From Flammeovirgaceae bacterium (GTDB lineage Bacteria > Bacteroidota > Bacteroidia > Cytophagales > Cyclobacteriaceae): a stretch of 64,000 nt of DNA. Shown here piece by piece: positions 25,060-36,532 of the stretch; position 1 is the stretch's first letter; every line of letters begins with the position of its first letter. The notes under the pieces were generated by a model, which did no database searches, had not been told where the DNA came from, and saw only the letters and a program-made list of their open reading frames with translations. The position numbers were made by a program, and so were the translations under genes. Where the stretch lies: NCBI GenBank assembly GCA_015180985.1, contig CP054185.1, positions 2,231,225-2,295,224 of the forward strand. Direction: 5' to 3'.

Positions 25060-26658
25060 ATGCAAACCAACGAGCTTATCCTTACCCCGGAAGAGGCCTT
25101 TCGGCCCGAACTTTTTCAACAGGTGTTGTATGATCGATTGGGTATTCAACCGGGTGGTGAGTTTTGGGTACGTCCTGTAAAGCGTTCCATCGATGCGCGT
25201 GGAAAAAAAGTGGTTGTGCGGGTGGTGTGTGAGATTATACCAACAACCCGTAAAGAAGAAAAATTTCATCCGGATTATCCTGATGTTCGAAAAGCCGGGC
25301 AGGTGGTCATCGTAGGTTCCGGACCGGCCGGGCTCTTTGCGGCCTTACGGTTGATTGAATTGGGAATAAAGCCCGTGGTGATCGAACGGGGAAGCGATGT
25401 ACGCAAACGCAGAAGGGATTTAGCCGCCATTAACAAAAACCATATTGTTAACCCCGAGTCGAACTATTGTTTTGGCGAAGGCGGTGCCGGCACTTACTCC
25501 GATGGTAAACTGTACACCCGCTCAAAAAAGCGCGGTGATGTGCAGCGTATCCTGAAGATCCTTGTTGCCCATGGCGCCCGTAACGATATTCTTTTTGATG
25601 CCCATCCGCACATTGGCACAAATAAACTTCCTGCGTTGGTAGAGGCCATCCGCAAAACCATTATACAGGCCGGTGGTGAAATTCATTTTGATACGAAGGC
25701 GGTGGACTTTACTATTTCAGGTGATACAATTAAAGGTGTCGTTTTGGCTTCGCAGGAAGTGGTAAAGGGAGAGGCAGTTATTCTTGCTACCGGCCATTCC
25801 GCCCGCGACATTTACGAGTTACTTCACAGAAGGAAAATTGCCCTGGAAGTTAAACCCTTTGCCCTGGGTGTACGGATTGAGCATCCGCAGGAGTTGATCG
25901 ATCAGATACAATATCATTGTAGTGGTGTACGTGATCCGTATTTGCCGGCAAGTTCCTATTCGTTGGTGCATCAGGCCGTAGTAAATGGCAAACAGCGGGG
26001 TGTATTCTCGTTTTGCATGTGCCCGGGAGGTTTTATTGTACCGGCAGCCACAACACCAGGTGAAGTAGTAGTAAACGGGATGAGTCCCTCCAGGCGCGAT
26101 TCGCGGTTTGCCAATTCGGGTATAGTGGTGGCAGTTGAACCACCGGATTTCAGGCGGTATGCCTCATTCGGGCCTTTGGCGGGTATGTACTTTCAGGCTG
26201 AAATCGAAAAGCAAGCCTGTCAGGTAGCCGGCAATACCCAAACTGCCCCGGCACAGCGGCTTTTGGATTTTCTGAATGGAAGAGTTTCAGACACATTAAA
26301 TGACACTTCGTATCAACCCGGTCTTGCAGCGGTTGATCTCAAAGCCGTATTACCCGATTTTATTTCGGAAGCCCTGAAACAAGGCTTGAAAAATTTTGGA
26401 GCAAAAATGAAAGGCTACCTGACCAACGGGGCACAACTGGTAGGTGTGGAGAGTCGTACATCAGCACCGGTGCGTATTCCGCGCAACGAACTCTTTCAGC
26501 ATCCACAGGTAAAGGGTTTGTACCCTTGTGGCGAAGGGGCCGGTTATGCAGGGGGCATTATTTCGGCAGCAATGGATGGCGAGCGGTGTGCCGAAGCGAT
26601 TTACCAGGCGCTGAATGGAACAAACCGAATGTATCAACCAGATAACTTTACGGCATGA
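25060..26658 (+). CDS. FAD-dependent dehydrogenase (COG2509 type)
   Basis: 532 residues. A 75-residue N-terminal lead domain precedes a dinucleotide fold with VIVGSGPAGLFAALRLIE (GSGPAG at 86-91). NYCFGEGGAGTYSDGKLYTR and a C-terminal GEGAGYAGGIISAAMDG close the FAD site. This is the pattern of uncharacterised bacterial flavoproteins of COG2509, cytoplasmic and without transmembrane segments. The substrate is unknown. The stop overlaps the start of the CoA-binding protein at 26655 by 4 nt, indicating coupled translation. Confidence 0.88.
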   Translation: MQTNELILTPEEAFRPELFQQVLYDRLGIQPGGEFWVRPVKRSIDARGKKVVVRVVCEIIPTTRKEEKFHPDYPDVRKAGQVVIVGSGPAGLFAALRLIELGIKPVVIERGSDVRKRRRDLAAINKNHIVNPESNYCFGEGGAGTYSDGKLYTRSKKRGDVQRILKILVAHGARNDILFDAHPHIGTNKLPALVEAIRKTIIQAGGEIHFDTKAVDFTISGDTIKGVVLASQEVVKGEAVILATGHSARDIYELLHRRKIALEVKPFALGVRIEHPQELIDQIQYHCSGVRDPYLPASSYSLVHQAVVNGKQRGVFSFCMCPGGFIVPAATTPGEVVVNGMSPSRRDSRFANSGIVVAVEPPDFRRYASFGPLAGMYFQAEIEKQACQVAGNTQTAPAQRLLDFLNGRVSDTLNDTSYQPGLAAVDLKAVLPDFISEALKQGLKNFGAKMKGYLTNGAQLVGVESRTSAPVRIPRNELFQHPQVKGLYPCGEGAGYAGGIISAAMDGERCAEAIYQALNGTNRMYQPDNFTA

Positions 26659-27026
26659 ACAGCAAGAAAACCGTTATCATCGGGGCTTCAACAAATCCTT
26701 CGCGGTATGCCTACCTGGCAGCCGAAATGCTTACGGAATATGGCCATGAAATTGTTCCGGTTGGAATTAAAAAGGGCGAGGTTTTCGGCAAGCAAATCCT
26801 TGACATTCGCCAGCAGCCAAAGGTGCCGGATGTTGATACCATAACCCTTTATATTGGTCCGCAGCATCAGCCGGAATGGTACAGCTATATTTTGGCGTTA
26901 AAACCAGCCCGGGTAATTTTTAATCCGGGTACTGAAAACACCGAACTCGAAAAACTGTTAACGCAGCAGGGTATTCACCCTGTTTATGGATGCACGCTGG
27001 TTATGTTGCGCACAGGGCAATATTAA
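26655..27026 (+). CDS. CoA-binding domain protein (YccU-like)
   Basis: 123 residues forming a single Rossmann-like CoA-binding domain (KKTVIIGASTNPSRYAYLAA, then IVPVGIKKGEVFG and VIFNPGTEN). Such stand-alone domains (COG1832) have no established enzyme activity. It overlaps the upstream flavoprotein gene by ATGA, so the two are likely made together. The next gene converges, with its stop at the following base. Confidence 0.85.
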   Translation: MNSKKTVIIGASTNPSRYAYLAAEMLTEYGHEIVPVGIKKGEVFGKQILDIRQQPKVPDVDTITLYIGPQHQPEWYSYILALKPARVIFNPGTENTELEKLLTQQGIHPVYGCTLVMLRTGQY

Positions 27027-27533
27027 TCACCGGACGGGCTGGTTTTCTTTCTGCACGGCAATTACCGAAACGCAAACAATCTTCCATTGTCCGTTTATTT
27101 TTTCCAGCACCCGCACTTCTTCCTGTGGTGGTCTTTCGGTATCATCGCTTACGTGTTGGGTAAAGCGGGCATAGGCGCCATTCCCATAAATGCGGATATC
27201 CCGCCACGTTCTCTCAATCTTTGCCTTTGATGGTTTTGAGGTTTTAAAATAGTTGGCAAAGCCTTTGTTAATCGCTTCCCAGCCGGTAAATGAATTTACA
27301 TCGGTAGTGTCGGCAAACGACCAGAAGGCGTAAGGTGCCTTTATCCAGCAATCGGCCCAGGTGGTGTAATCAATTTCAAAAAAGGCCTTCGTCTCCTTTT
27401 CAATCAGCGACTTGATAACCAATTCATCATTGGCAGATGCGGAACTTTTGCTTTTGCTCTTGCCCTGGCTAAGTGCCGGATTGAAGGCAAGGGTAATAAT
27501 CAGAAAAACCAGAATTGCTTTGTTCATAGGCAT
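27027..27533 (-). CDS. Exported SnoaL/DUF4440-like protein
   Basis: 168 residues with a signal peptide (MPMNKAILVFLIITLAFNPALSQ). A Lys/Ser linker is followed by an NTF2-like cone domain (IEKETKAFFEIDYTTWADCW, YAFWSFADTTDV and a final strand INGQWKIVCVSVIAVQ). The fold is used both as enzyme and binding scaffold, and no catalytic set is evident. It is divergent from PPK2 by about 200 bp that shows no clear element. Confidence 0.8.
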   Translation of the reverse strand: MPMNKAILVFLIITLAFNPALSQGKSKSKSSASANDELVIKSLIEKETKAFFEIDYTTWADCWIKAPYAFWSFADTTDVNSFTGWEAINKGFANYFKTSKPSKAKIERTWRDIRIYGNGAYARFTQHVSDDTERPPQEEVRVLEKINGQWKIVCVSVIAVQKENQPVR

Positions 27534-27731
27534 GCAGTTTATAGGTTAAGGCAGCAAATCCGATTCAGACCCTGAATACCTTTAAAACTAATTGTCCGAA
27601 TCAGTATTCAGGGATGAGGGAAGTTACTAAATTTTTACAACGATTGCTTAAAAAGACACCTGAAATTATGATCTTCGTCATGTGCCCGGAAGCGGTAATC
27701 CCGTACCTTACTTTCATTAAACCCTACACCT

Positions 27732-28727
27732 ATGCTGTCAGATGATAAGCTGCTAAAAATCAAGGATTTTTTAGTAAAACCCGGAAAAAAGGTAAAACTG
27801 AAGGACTGGAGTACGAAATATAGGGGCAAGGAATTAAATAAGCGCGATGCCGAAGCCTTGCTTGATTTCGGCCGCAGGCACCTGGCCGAAATACAGGATA
27901 AGCTCTATGCCCACAATCAATACAGTGTGCTCATCATTTTCCAGGCTATGGATGCGGCCGGAAAAGACGGTGCCGTAAAACACATTATGTCGGGTTTTAA
28001 CCCGCTGGGTGTAAAAGTGTATAGTTTTAAGGCCCCCAATTCTACCGAACTTGATCATGATTTTTTCTGGCGCCATAACCTGGCCATGCCGGCACGGGGT
28101 GAAATAGCCATCCATAACCGGTCGCACTACGAAAATGTGCTGGTAACCAAGGTGCATCCGGAGTGGATATTAAATGAAAATATACCGGGGGTCGATTCGA
28201 TTAAAGACATCGATAAAAAATTCTGGGAAAACCGGTATAAACAAATCAACCGGTTTGAAAAAAACCTGGCGCAAAACGGCACCATCATCATGAAGTTCTT
28301 TCTGCATGTTTCCAAGAAAGAGCAGAAGAAACGATTTATGGAGCGGATTGATGATCCGTCAAAGAACTGGAAATTTTCGCTCTCTGATTTAAAAGAACGG
28401 GCCTTCTGGGATGATTACCAGCAGGCTTATGAAGATGTGTTTAATAACACATCAAAAGAACATGCACCCTGGTATATCATTCCTGCTGATGATAAGTGGT
28501 ATGCCCGGTTGGCTATAGCTTTTATTATCTATCGCCAGTTTGAACAACTTAAGTTGAGTTACCCCACGGTTACGGAAGCGCAGAAGCAGGAACTGCAGAA
28601 AGCCAAAATGCACCTGATGGCCGAGAACGGAGCGGGCGGTAATGGCAAAGAGAAGAAAAAGGGTACGGGTAAAGAAAACAGGAAGAAGGAAATTTATAAG
28701 AAAACCAAGGCCGAGGCAACGGCCTGA
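27732..28727 (+). CDS. Polyphosphate kinase 2 family protein
   Basis: 331 residues with a P-loop kinase core. Walker A is AMDAAGKDG (72-80), the lid/B segment is HNRSHYE (128-134), and YKQINRFEKNLAQNGTIIMKFFLHVSKKEQ is a PPK2 hallmark split over 188-217. PPK2 enzymes use polyphosphate to phosphorylate nucleoside mono- or diphosphates. The sequence resembles the polyP:nucleotide phosphotransferase subfamily, so AMP or ADP are candidate acceptors. The last 35 residues are a Lys-rich tail, probably flexible. PPK1 (32248) and Ppx (41281) lie nearby. Confidence 0.92.
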   Translation: MLSDDKLLKIKDFLVKPGKKVKLKDWSTKYRGKELNKRDAEALLDFGRRHLAEIQDKLYAHNQYSVLIIFQAMDAAGKDGAVKHIMSGFNPLGVKVYSFKAPNSTELDHDFFWRHNLAMPARGEIAIHNRSHYENVLVTKVHPEWILNENIPGVDSIKDIDKKFWENRYKQINRFEKNLAQNGTIIMKFFLHVSKKEQKKRFMERIDDPSKNWKFSLSDLKERAFWDDYQQAYEDVFNNTSKEHAPWYIIPADDKWYARLAIAFIIYRQFEQLKLSYPTVTEAQKQELQKAKMHLMAENGAGGNGKEKKKGTGKENRKKEIYKKTKAEATA

Positions 28728-28730
28728 TGG

Positions 28731-30101
28731 TTACTGATGAATGATCGTTCCCTGCGAGGCAAGGGTTTTACAAACCAATTCCATATCAGCGGGGTTTTCC
28801 CAATGATTATTTATCAGAACCAGTATTTTCAGTTTAGAAAAGTGCTGCAATTCAAGAGGAAACTGCCTTAGGGTATTACCGGATAAATCCAGGTTTTCAA
28901 GTTGAGTTAAAGCCAGCACGGGTTCCGGAAAAGTGGTGAACAGGTTATCGTTTATCCGCAGCACCTGTAATTGTCTTAGTTCTTTTGTCTGCTCAGGCAG
29001 GTAGCTCAATCGGTTGTTATGTAGATAGAGTTCCTGCAGGTTTTTTAACTGCCCGATGGTTTCGGGTAGTGAGGTTATCCGGTTGTTTGAAAGATACAGT
29101 ATTTGCAGGTTGGTTAAGTTTCCTAAATCAGGCGGAATTTTTTCGATCTGATTGAAATATAAATCAATAACCCGCAGGTTTTTTAAGTTGAATATACCGG
29201 CTGGGATTTCGGTCAAATCGTTCTGATAAAAGGAGATTTCCTCCAGGTTTTTCAATTGGCCGATGGCCTGATCAACTTCCGTAATCGGATTGTAGTTGAA
29301 TAAAAGCTTTTGCAAACCGGTAAAACGGCCTACCGTGGCCGGAACGTTGCCAATAGCATTTCGTTGCAGGTATAGCTCGCGTAGAGCAGGGTTTGTTTTG
29401 CTGGCTTTCAGATCGGTCAGCGTAATCCGGTTTTCAATCAAAAGTAATTTTCTTAATTGCTTGTTCCGGCTCACATCCGGAAATCTGTTAAGCCCGATGT
29501 TCTTTGATAAATCAAGTGAATCGAGTGCCGTAAGTTTTTTGAAGGATGTTGGTATAAATCTTCCTTCCGTACCGCGAATCAACAGGCCGGTAATGGTAGT
29601 ATTACGAGCCAGTTTAAGTTTAGCGCTGTTGTTATACACATAAACAGTTTGTAGCTTTTTAAGTTTGCGCAAGCGGGCCGGTAGCTTTGTTATGGATGAA
29701 TTAAGAATCTCCAGCTTAGTAAGGCTGGTACAACGGGTAATTACGGCCGGCAATTTTCTGCTCTTTTTTGTGTAGCTAAGTTTTACAATCCTTTCAGGCG
29801 AGGTATTACCATTTTCCAGTTCTGAATAATCAATAAAGTCCGGATGCTTCAGGTAAGTGGTCTTATAGCCTATTATTCTTGAACGGAGTTCTGCGTGTTT
29901 GGTCAACAGACTGTCAAGTGTACGTTGATCCCGTGGTTCCAGGTTTCTGGCGGGCGTAAAGTAGCTGTTAATTAAGTTCTGCAGGGTGGCATACTTTACG
30001 GAGTCAGCCTTCGATTGAAATACCGGGTAGGAAGGCTGGCCGGCCAGAGATAAACACAGGGTATTGATAACAACTATAAGCAGGTACCTGAGCATATTCA
30101 A
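28731..30101 (-). CDS. Exported leucine-rich-repeat protein
   Basis: 456 residues. A signal peptide (1-21, ending LSLAGQ) and about 110 residues of non-repeat sequence precede roughly 13 LRR units of 22-23 residues (LKNLEEISFYQNDLTEIP, LTNLQILYLSNNRITSLP). The motif LxxLxxLxLxxNxLxxLP is the ribonuclease-inhibitor-like bacterial type. It should form a curved binding solenoid in the periplasm or on the surface. No T9SS tail or anchor is visible. It converges with PPK2, leaving 3 bp. Confidence 0.88.
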   Translation of the reverse strand: MNMLRYLLIVVINTLCLSLAGQPSYPVFQSKADSVKYATLQNLINSYFTPARNLEPRDQRTLDSLLTKHAELRSRIIGYKTTYLKHPDFIDYSELENGNTSPERIVKLSYTKKSRKLPAVITRCTSLTKLEILNSSITKLPARLRKLKKLQTVYVYNNSAKLKLARNTTITGLLIRGTEGRFIPTSFKKLTALDSLDLSKNIGLNRFPDVSRNKQLRKLLLIENRITLTDLKASKTNPALRELYLQRNAIGNVPATVGRFTGLQKLLFNYNPITEVDQAIGQLKNLEEISFYQNDLTEIPAGIFNLKNLRVIDLYFNQIEKIPPDLGNLTNLQILYLSNNRITSLPETIGQLKNLQELYLHNNRLSYLPEQTKELRQLQVLRINDNLFTTFPEPVLALTQLENLDLSGNTLRQFPLELQHFSKLKILVLINNHWENPADMELVCKTLASQGTIIHQ

Positions 30102-30205
30102 GCTGCGTTATAAGGGCTTTTTTAATGGCTAAATCAGCCTGAAAATACAATGAACTTTATCGTGTATAAACGCGACAATTCATACGTTTTCAGGGCAAAA
30201 TTCCG

Positions 30206-30213
30206 TATTTTTG
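30206..30213 (+). promoter_or_regulatory. -7 promoter box for gyrB
   Basis: TATTTTTG matches TAnnTTTG and lies 22 nt upstream of the gyrB ATG (30236). An AAGG purine stretch directly precedes the ATG. No exact -33 TTG was found at 17-23 nt. Confidence 0.35.
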
Positions 30214-30232
30214 TCGGTTCATTAGAAGCTAA

Positions 30233-32191
<1,959 letters not shown>

Positions 32192-32207
32192 CATTTTTTT
32201 AACGAAA

Positions 32208-32233
32208 AGCCGGTAAGGCTGCCGGCTATTTTT
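32208..32233 (+). terminator. Possible terminator after gyrB
   Basis: AGCCGG (32208-32213) pairs with CCGGCT (32222-32227) across an 8-nt loop and is followed by ATTTTT. The 6-bp stem is short, so it may only attenuate read-through into ppk1. Confidence 0.4.
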
Positions 32234-32247
32234 AGTAATCTCACGGT

Positions 32248-34374
32248 ATGGAAGCGGTAACATCAGTTCATGATCGGATTGCGAGCACCATTGAGGAGAG
32301 CCGCTACATCAGCCGCGATTTAAGCTGGCTGCAGTTTAACTACCGTGTGCTCGACCAGGCCAAGCACACTGAGCGCAGCATCTTTGACAGGCTAAAGTTT
32401 CTGTGTATCACCGCTTCAAACCTTGATGAGTTCTGTACCATCCGCCTGGGCAGTTTATATAATTACCTGGATTACGGCAAAGAACGTTTCGATTACAGCG
32501 GTCTGCGTGAAGAGCCGTTCCGCAGATTGCTGCTCAATGCCATCCGTAATTTTGTTCAGGATCAGAACGAATATTACCTGCTGAAACTCAAGCCCTTATT
32601 TCAGGAAAACGGGTTTTGCATACGGGCATATGCTGATCTCTCCGTTGAGCATACCGCATTGGCCAACCACTACTTCAGCCGCACTATCTTCCCGATGCTC
32701 ACCCCGATGGCGTTCGACAGCTACCATGCATTTCCCATCCTGAAAAACAACCGGCTGTTGTTTGGCGTGGTAACCAAAGTGGCACACGATGGGCAACAGC
32801 AGAACCGGATATCATTTATCCAGATACCCAGTAACATTCCAAGGTTCTTCGAAATCCAGGAAAACGGCATGCTGGTATTCGTACCGGTAGAAGATATTGT
32901 GCGGCATAACATCCACAACCTCTTCCGCAACGTGGATATTCAAAGTGTAAACCTGTTCCGCATTAACCGCAATGGTGATTTCGCGCTTGATGAAAGCGAT
33001 GATATTGAATCAAACTTTCTCGAAGACCTCAAGCAAAAGTTAAAAACACGCAGAACGGGCCGCGTGGTGCGCATGGAAGTGCAGGGTACACCCGACCCGT
33101 GGATGATCCGGCTATTGAAAATTCAGTGGGACATTGATGACCATAATATTTTCCATATCCCCCAACAAAGCCTGCTCGACTTTGGCGGATTAAACCAGGT
33201 GGTCGGTCATAAGGAATTTAAAGCCCGCAGAACAAGATTTCCCGACCCCATTAAGCCGCTCAATTACCCTGATGAAGAATCGCCTGATTTGTTTGAAGTA
33301 CTGAAACATCGTGATATCCTGCTTCATCATCCGTACAATTCAATGGACCCCGTACTGGAATTGCTGGAAAAGGCGGCTGATGATCCACTGGTACTTTCGA
33401 TTAAAATTACGATTTACCGTGTAGCAAAAGAGTCGCGTGTAACCAATGCCCTGTATCGTGCGGCCGAAAACGGGAAGCATGTTGCTGTGCTGTTCGAAGT
33501 TAAAGCCCGGTTTGATGAAGAAAACAACTTGCGCGAGGCCCAACGGCTGCAAAAGGCCGGTTGCTTTGTTATTTATGGTGTAGGCAGTTTAAAAACACAC
33601 ACCAAGTTACTCCTAATTGTGCGCAAAGAGCCTGATGATAAAGTGTACCGGTATGTTCACCTGGCCAGCGGCAACTACAACGAAACCACGGCTCGGCTCT
33701 ATACCGATATCGGGTTGCTGACTACCAAGGAAATTTATGCGCACGATGTATCAGAATTCTTTAACGTTATAACGGGCCACTCACAGCCGTCAGCCTATCG
33801 CAATCTGATTACCTCGCCCCGCGACATGCGCATCCAGTTATGCAACCTGGTAAAACGGGAAGCCGAAAATGCCCGAAACGGGCTGCCCAGCGGAATTGTG
33901 ATTAAAATGAATTCATTGCAGGATAAGGAATTTATTGACGAACTATATGCAGCCTCCCAGGCCGGGGTACCCATTAAACTTATTGTGCGCGGCATGTGCT
34001 GCCTCAGGCCGGGGCGCACGGGCCTGAGCGAAAATATTGAAGTCATCAGCATCGTAGGCGAGTACCTGGAACATTCACGGATTTATTATTTTCATAATGC
34101 AGGCCAGCCGAAAGTTTATATTGGTAGTGCCGATGCCATGGTGCGCAGTTTTGACCGGAGGATTGAATCGTTGTTTATGCTCGATGAAGAGATTCTGAAG
34201 AAACAGGCCATGAATATACTCCGGTTTAACCTGATGGATAATGTTAATGCCTACGTGATGAAAGAAGACGGAACGTATGCCTTAAAAGAATCCAATGGGG
34301 AGCCTCCGTTTAATGTTCACAAGCAATTTTATACGGTGAGCAAGGAAACGGTACTGAACGTAAGTTTATTTTAA
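32248..34374 (+). CDS. ppk1: Polyphosphate kinase 1
   Basis: 708 residues, full length. The active-site histidines are His451 (KTHTKLLLIV, phosphorylated in E. coli PPK) and His609 (LEHSRIYYF). SRDLSWLQFNYRVLDQA opens the N domain, and IKITIYRVAKES and VHLASGNYNETTARLYTDIGLL are conserved core segments. It reversibly polymerises the ATP gamma-phosphate into polyphosphate at the membrane or in the cytoplasm. It follows gyrB and ends at a strong bidirectional terminator. Confidence 0.97.
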   Translation: MEAVTSVHDRIASTIEESRYISRDLSWLQFNYRVLDQAKHTERSIFDRLKFLCITASNLDEFCTIRLGSLYNYLDYGKERFDYSGLREEPFRRLLLNAIRNFVQDQNEYYLLKLKPLFQENGFCIRAYADLSVEHTALANHYFSRTIFPMLTPMAFDSYHAFPILKNNRLLFGVVTKVAHDGQQQNRISFIQIPSNIPRFFEIQENGMLVFVPVEDIVRHNIHNLFRNVDIQSVNLFRINRNGDFALDESDDIESNFLEDLKQKLKTRRTGRVVRMEVQGTPDPWMIRLLKIQWDIDDHNIFHIPQQSLLDFGGLNQVVGHKEFKARRTRFPDPIKPLNYPDEESPDLFEVLKHRDILLHHPYNSMDPVLELLEKAADDPLVLSIKITIYRVAKESRVTNALYRAAENGKHVAVLFEVKARFDEENNLREAQRLQKAGCFVIYGVGSLKTHTKLLLIVRKEPDDKVYRYVHLASGNYNETTARLYTDIGLLTTKEIYAHDVSEFFNVITGHSQPSAYRNLITSPRDMRIQLCNLVKREAENARNGLPSGIVIKMNSLQDKEFIDELYAASQAGVPIKLIVRGMCCLRPGRTGLSENIEVISIVGEYLEHSRIYYFHNAGQPKVYIGSADAMVRSFDRRIESLFMLDEEILKKQAMNILRFNLMDNVNAYVMKEDGTYALKESNGEPPFNVHKQFYTVSKETVLNVSLF

Positions 34375-34415
34375 CTACACCTTTATTTGCAGTTGTCTAT
34401 CAACTAACAAATAAA

Positions 34416-34439
34416 AAAGCCCGGAGTGCTCCGGGCTTT
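34416..34439. terminator. Strong bidirectional rho-independent terminator
   Basis: AAAGCCCGGA (34416-34425) and TCCGGGCTTT (34430-34439) form a perfect 10-bp stem around a 4-nt loop, with A and T tracts on the two sides. It serves both ppk1 (+) and the caspase operon (-), which converge here. Confidence 0.88.
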
Positions 34440-34457
34440 AACTATTCGCCTCTTTAA

Positions 34458-35687
34458 TCACTTAACCACAAATACAAACTCGCTGCCGGGCGCATCGTTA
34501 CCAAATTTACCGAACTTTGGTTCGGGATTAAGTTTTTCAACGTACGTAAGTAATTCGTTAAGGCTAAGTATACCATCGTTACCGCCACGGCTCTTCAAAG
34601 CGGCAATAACGCGAGAAGCAAAAGGAGAGTGGTGACCGGGTGTACCATCGGAAACATACTCCTTACCACCGCTGGTTAAATACTTACGGGTTTTGTAGGC
34701 CAGCTTGCGGGTAATGAATTCGCTTTGCGAAATTTCCTTATAGGGTGATTCCATCGCTCCGCGGGAGGAGGCAATGGCATCATCAAAGGTGCCACCGAAA
34801 CAAACGTCCATGGTTAAGAAAATATGTTCGCACGGAATGTTGTTGATGTTGTTGCGCAACCGGTTGTGCGAAATGTAGCTGGAGTTACCGGCATCATTAA
34901 TCAGCGATTCCTTCACCACCAGGTAGCCTTCTTTGAAGGTGTCGTCAAAATGGCCGTGGCCGGCAACAAAAATAAAGAGTTGGTCAAGGGGCATGTATTT
35001 CTTTTCGGCATACTCACGCAACTTGGCCCAAATCTGGTCTTGGGTAGGATTCTCAACAATATCCACTTTAAATCCGAAAGCCGTTTCCAACTCGCGGCCA
35101 ATGGTGCGGCCGTCAAATACCGGATTGGTAAGTTTAGGCCAGTTTTCGTACTTATCGGTAACGATAATAAGCGCATAGTCCGTACGCTGGAGTTTTCCGG
35201 CATCGGCTGTAAGGGTTTCGCCCACGTGCACAAAACGCGAACTGGAGGCTTTAACGCCCTGCTGGTTTTCTGCAATGATCTCCACTTCGTTAACGCCATC
35301 AAGCAGGGTGATTTTGCGTTCCACCAGCATGTTGTACTTGTCGCCTTCCTTTACTTCCACGGGCATCGATCCGCGCAGGGCGCCCTGGGTAGCCGTAGTG
35401 CCACCCCGGAGCGAAGGGGAGGAGTCTTTCTCGCGAACATTTACGGTTACTTTCACGAGCGGATCGCGCGATTCGATATTGAATTTCACTTCGAACTTAG
35501 CATCCTTCTGAAATACCGTTTCGTTTACCGGGGTTATCCAGTTTATCTTCGGGAACGAAGAGTTGGTATCATTCTTTGCATTCGTAAAATCAACCGATAC
35601 CTTGTTGGTTTTTGCGCTGATCGTTTGCCCGTATAGGGCTGGTGTAGCGATCAGAAACACAAGCGAGAGGGCGATTAATTTTTTCAT
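34458..35687 (-). CDS. Exported caspase-family (C14) protease
   Basis: 409 residues with a signal peptide (MKKLIALSLVFLIATPALYGQ). An Ig-like domain (about 45-155) precedes a caspase-fold domain with the catalytic dyad His244 (VAGHGHFDD) and Cys296 (LTMDVCFGGTF). LIIVTDKYENWPKLTNP starts the caspase fold. The protein is expected in the periplasm or outside the cell, unlike cytoplasmic metacaspases. It is the last gene of a minus-strand run of exported proteins (41011 to 34458), so it may process or respond to those proteins. Residues 89-108 are low-complexity (SPSLRGGT, GALRGS) and encoded by palindromic DNA, which may be an insertion. The substrate is unknown. Confidence 0.85.
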   Translation of the reverse strand: MKKLIALSLVFLIATPALYGQTISAKTNKVSVDFTNAKNDTNSSFPKINWITPVNETVFQKDAKFEVKFNIESRDPLVKVTVNVREKDSSPSLRGGTTATQGALRGSMPVEVKEGDKYNMLVERKITLLDGVNEVEIIAENQQGVKASSSRFVHVGETLTADAGKLQRTDYALIIVTDKYENWPKLTNPVFDGRTIGRELETAFGFKVDIVENPTQDQIWAKLREYAEKKYMPLDQLFIFVAGHGHFDDTFKEGYLVVKESLINDAGNSSYISHNRLRNNINNIPCEHIFLTMDVCFGGTFDDAIASSRGAMESPYKEISQSEFITRKLAYKTRKYLTSGGKEYVSDGTPGHHSPFASRVIAALKSRGGNDGILSLNELLTYVEKLNPEPKFGKFGNDAPGSEFVFVVK

Positions 35688-35736
35688 CGGTGTTTGTTTG
35701 TTATTAGTCAGGTTAGTTTACGTATTAACAAAATCG

Positions 35737-36531
35737 TTAGTTACCCGGAAGGGGAGGCGGACCCGGTAAATCAGTAGTGGTGGTTCCTCCACCTCCGCCA
35801 CCGCCACCGGCCATTAAAGCACCCGCTATACCACCCGCTGCGGCTACACCAATAAGTACTTTGGCGGGCATGGGCATTTTGGGTACTATTTTAAACTCTT
35901 TGGTATAAATCACTTCCTCACGGTTTTTTGTATCGGTAAATTTAAGCCGGTAATTGCTTCCGGGTTTTACACTGCCCGGGATTACCCACTCAAACTTGCC
36001 GCTGTTGGCCACGTTCCGGTCGCTGTGTACGCGGGTCTGGCCATCGTACAATTCGATGTCAATCTGGCCTCCCATATTTCCCGAGGTCCACGTCAGCGGG
36101 TAGCTTTTGCCCTTTTTATACTTTTTCTCGGTGTCGAAATTCGTAAGCTTCATGAAAGGTACGAAAATTTTGCCGCGTACTTCAAGTTCCAGATCGCCCT
36201 TAAAACTTCCCAATTCGGCCACTACGTCCCAGATTATCTTTTTGTCCTTTCCGGGTTTAATCTCGTTACCCACATCTCCGGTAACCTTGGTAAGGGGGGC
36301 CGAGAAATTATCTTTTGATGAAAAAAGACTGATGGTAAACTCGTGATTAGGGTTGCTGGTTTCCAGATCGTAGTGTACAATAATCTTTGTTCCGGCTATT
36401 TCTACCCATGAAATGGCTACGGTTTGGGCGATGGAATTAAAAGATAAAATAACCAGGCTGGCTAAAAACACCCCCCTCAGTCCCCCCTTGAGGGGGGATG
36501 TAATTGGGTTAGTATATTGTAAGAGTTTCAT
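35737..36531 (-). CDS. Exported protein with Ig-like (Kre9/KNH-type) domain and C-terminal membrane helix plus Gly run
   Basis: 264 residues. The N-terminus MKLLQYTNPI is followed by [10 protein letters not shown], encoded by a C-rich palindromic repeat, and then by the hydrophobic core VFLASLVILSF and a cleavage-like SIAQ. A region near 110-210 (LTNFDTEKKYKKGKSYPLTW, WVIPGSVKPGSNYRLKF) resembles Ser-Thr-rich Kre9/KNH-type beta domains. Near the C-terminus a helix (VLIGVAAAGGIAGALMAG) is followed by eight glycines, four threonines and a Pro-rich end (LPGPPPLPGN). Tail and helix suggest membrane anchoring, perhaps with a processed end. It is 1 nt from the upstream gene stop and 49 nt from the caspase start. 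Function unknown. Confidence 0.75.
   Translation of the reverse strand: MKLLQYTNPITSPLKGGLRGVFLASLVILSFNSIAQTVAISWVEIAGTKIIVHYDLETSNPNHEFTISLFSSKDNFSAPLTKVTGDVGNEIKPGKDKKIIWDVVAELGSFKGDLELEVRGKIFVPFMKLTNFDTEKKYKKGKSYPLTWTSGNMGGQIDIELYDGQTRVHSDRNVANSGKFEWVIPGSVKPGSNYRLKFTDTKNREEVIYTKEFKIVPKMPMPAKVLIGVAAAGGIAGALMAGGGGGGGGTTTTDLPGPPPLPGN
36469..36501. repeat. C-rich palindromic element, copy A (inside coding sequence)
   Basis: A 33-bp element identical to copy B (43091-43123) at 31 of 33 positions. Its core is TCCCCCC-TTGA-GGGGGGA, a perfect 7-bp stem with a 4-nt loop, preceded by CACCCCCCTCAG and followed by TGT. Here it lies in the signal peptide region of the gene at 35737-36531 and encodes residues 11-21 in the antisense reading. 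Confidence 0.85.
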
Positions 36532-36532
36532 A

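Noticed and set aside
34824-35636. 270-codon + strand frame
   Set aside because: It is antisense to the caspase gene, whose catalytic motifs make the minus strand the coding strand.
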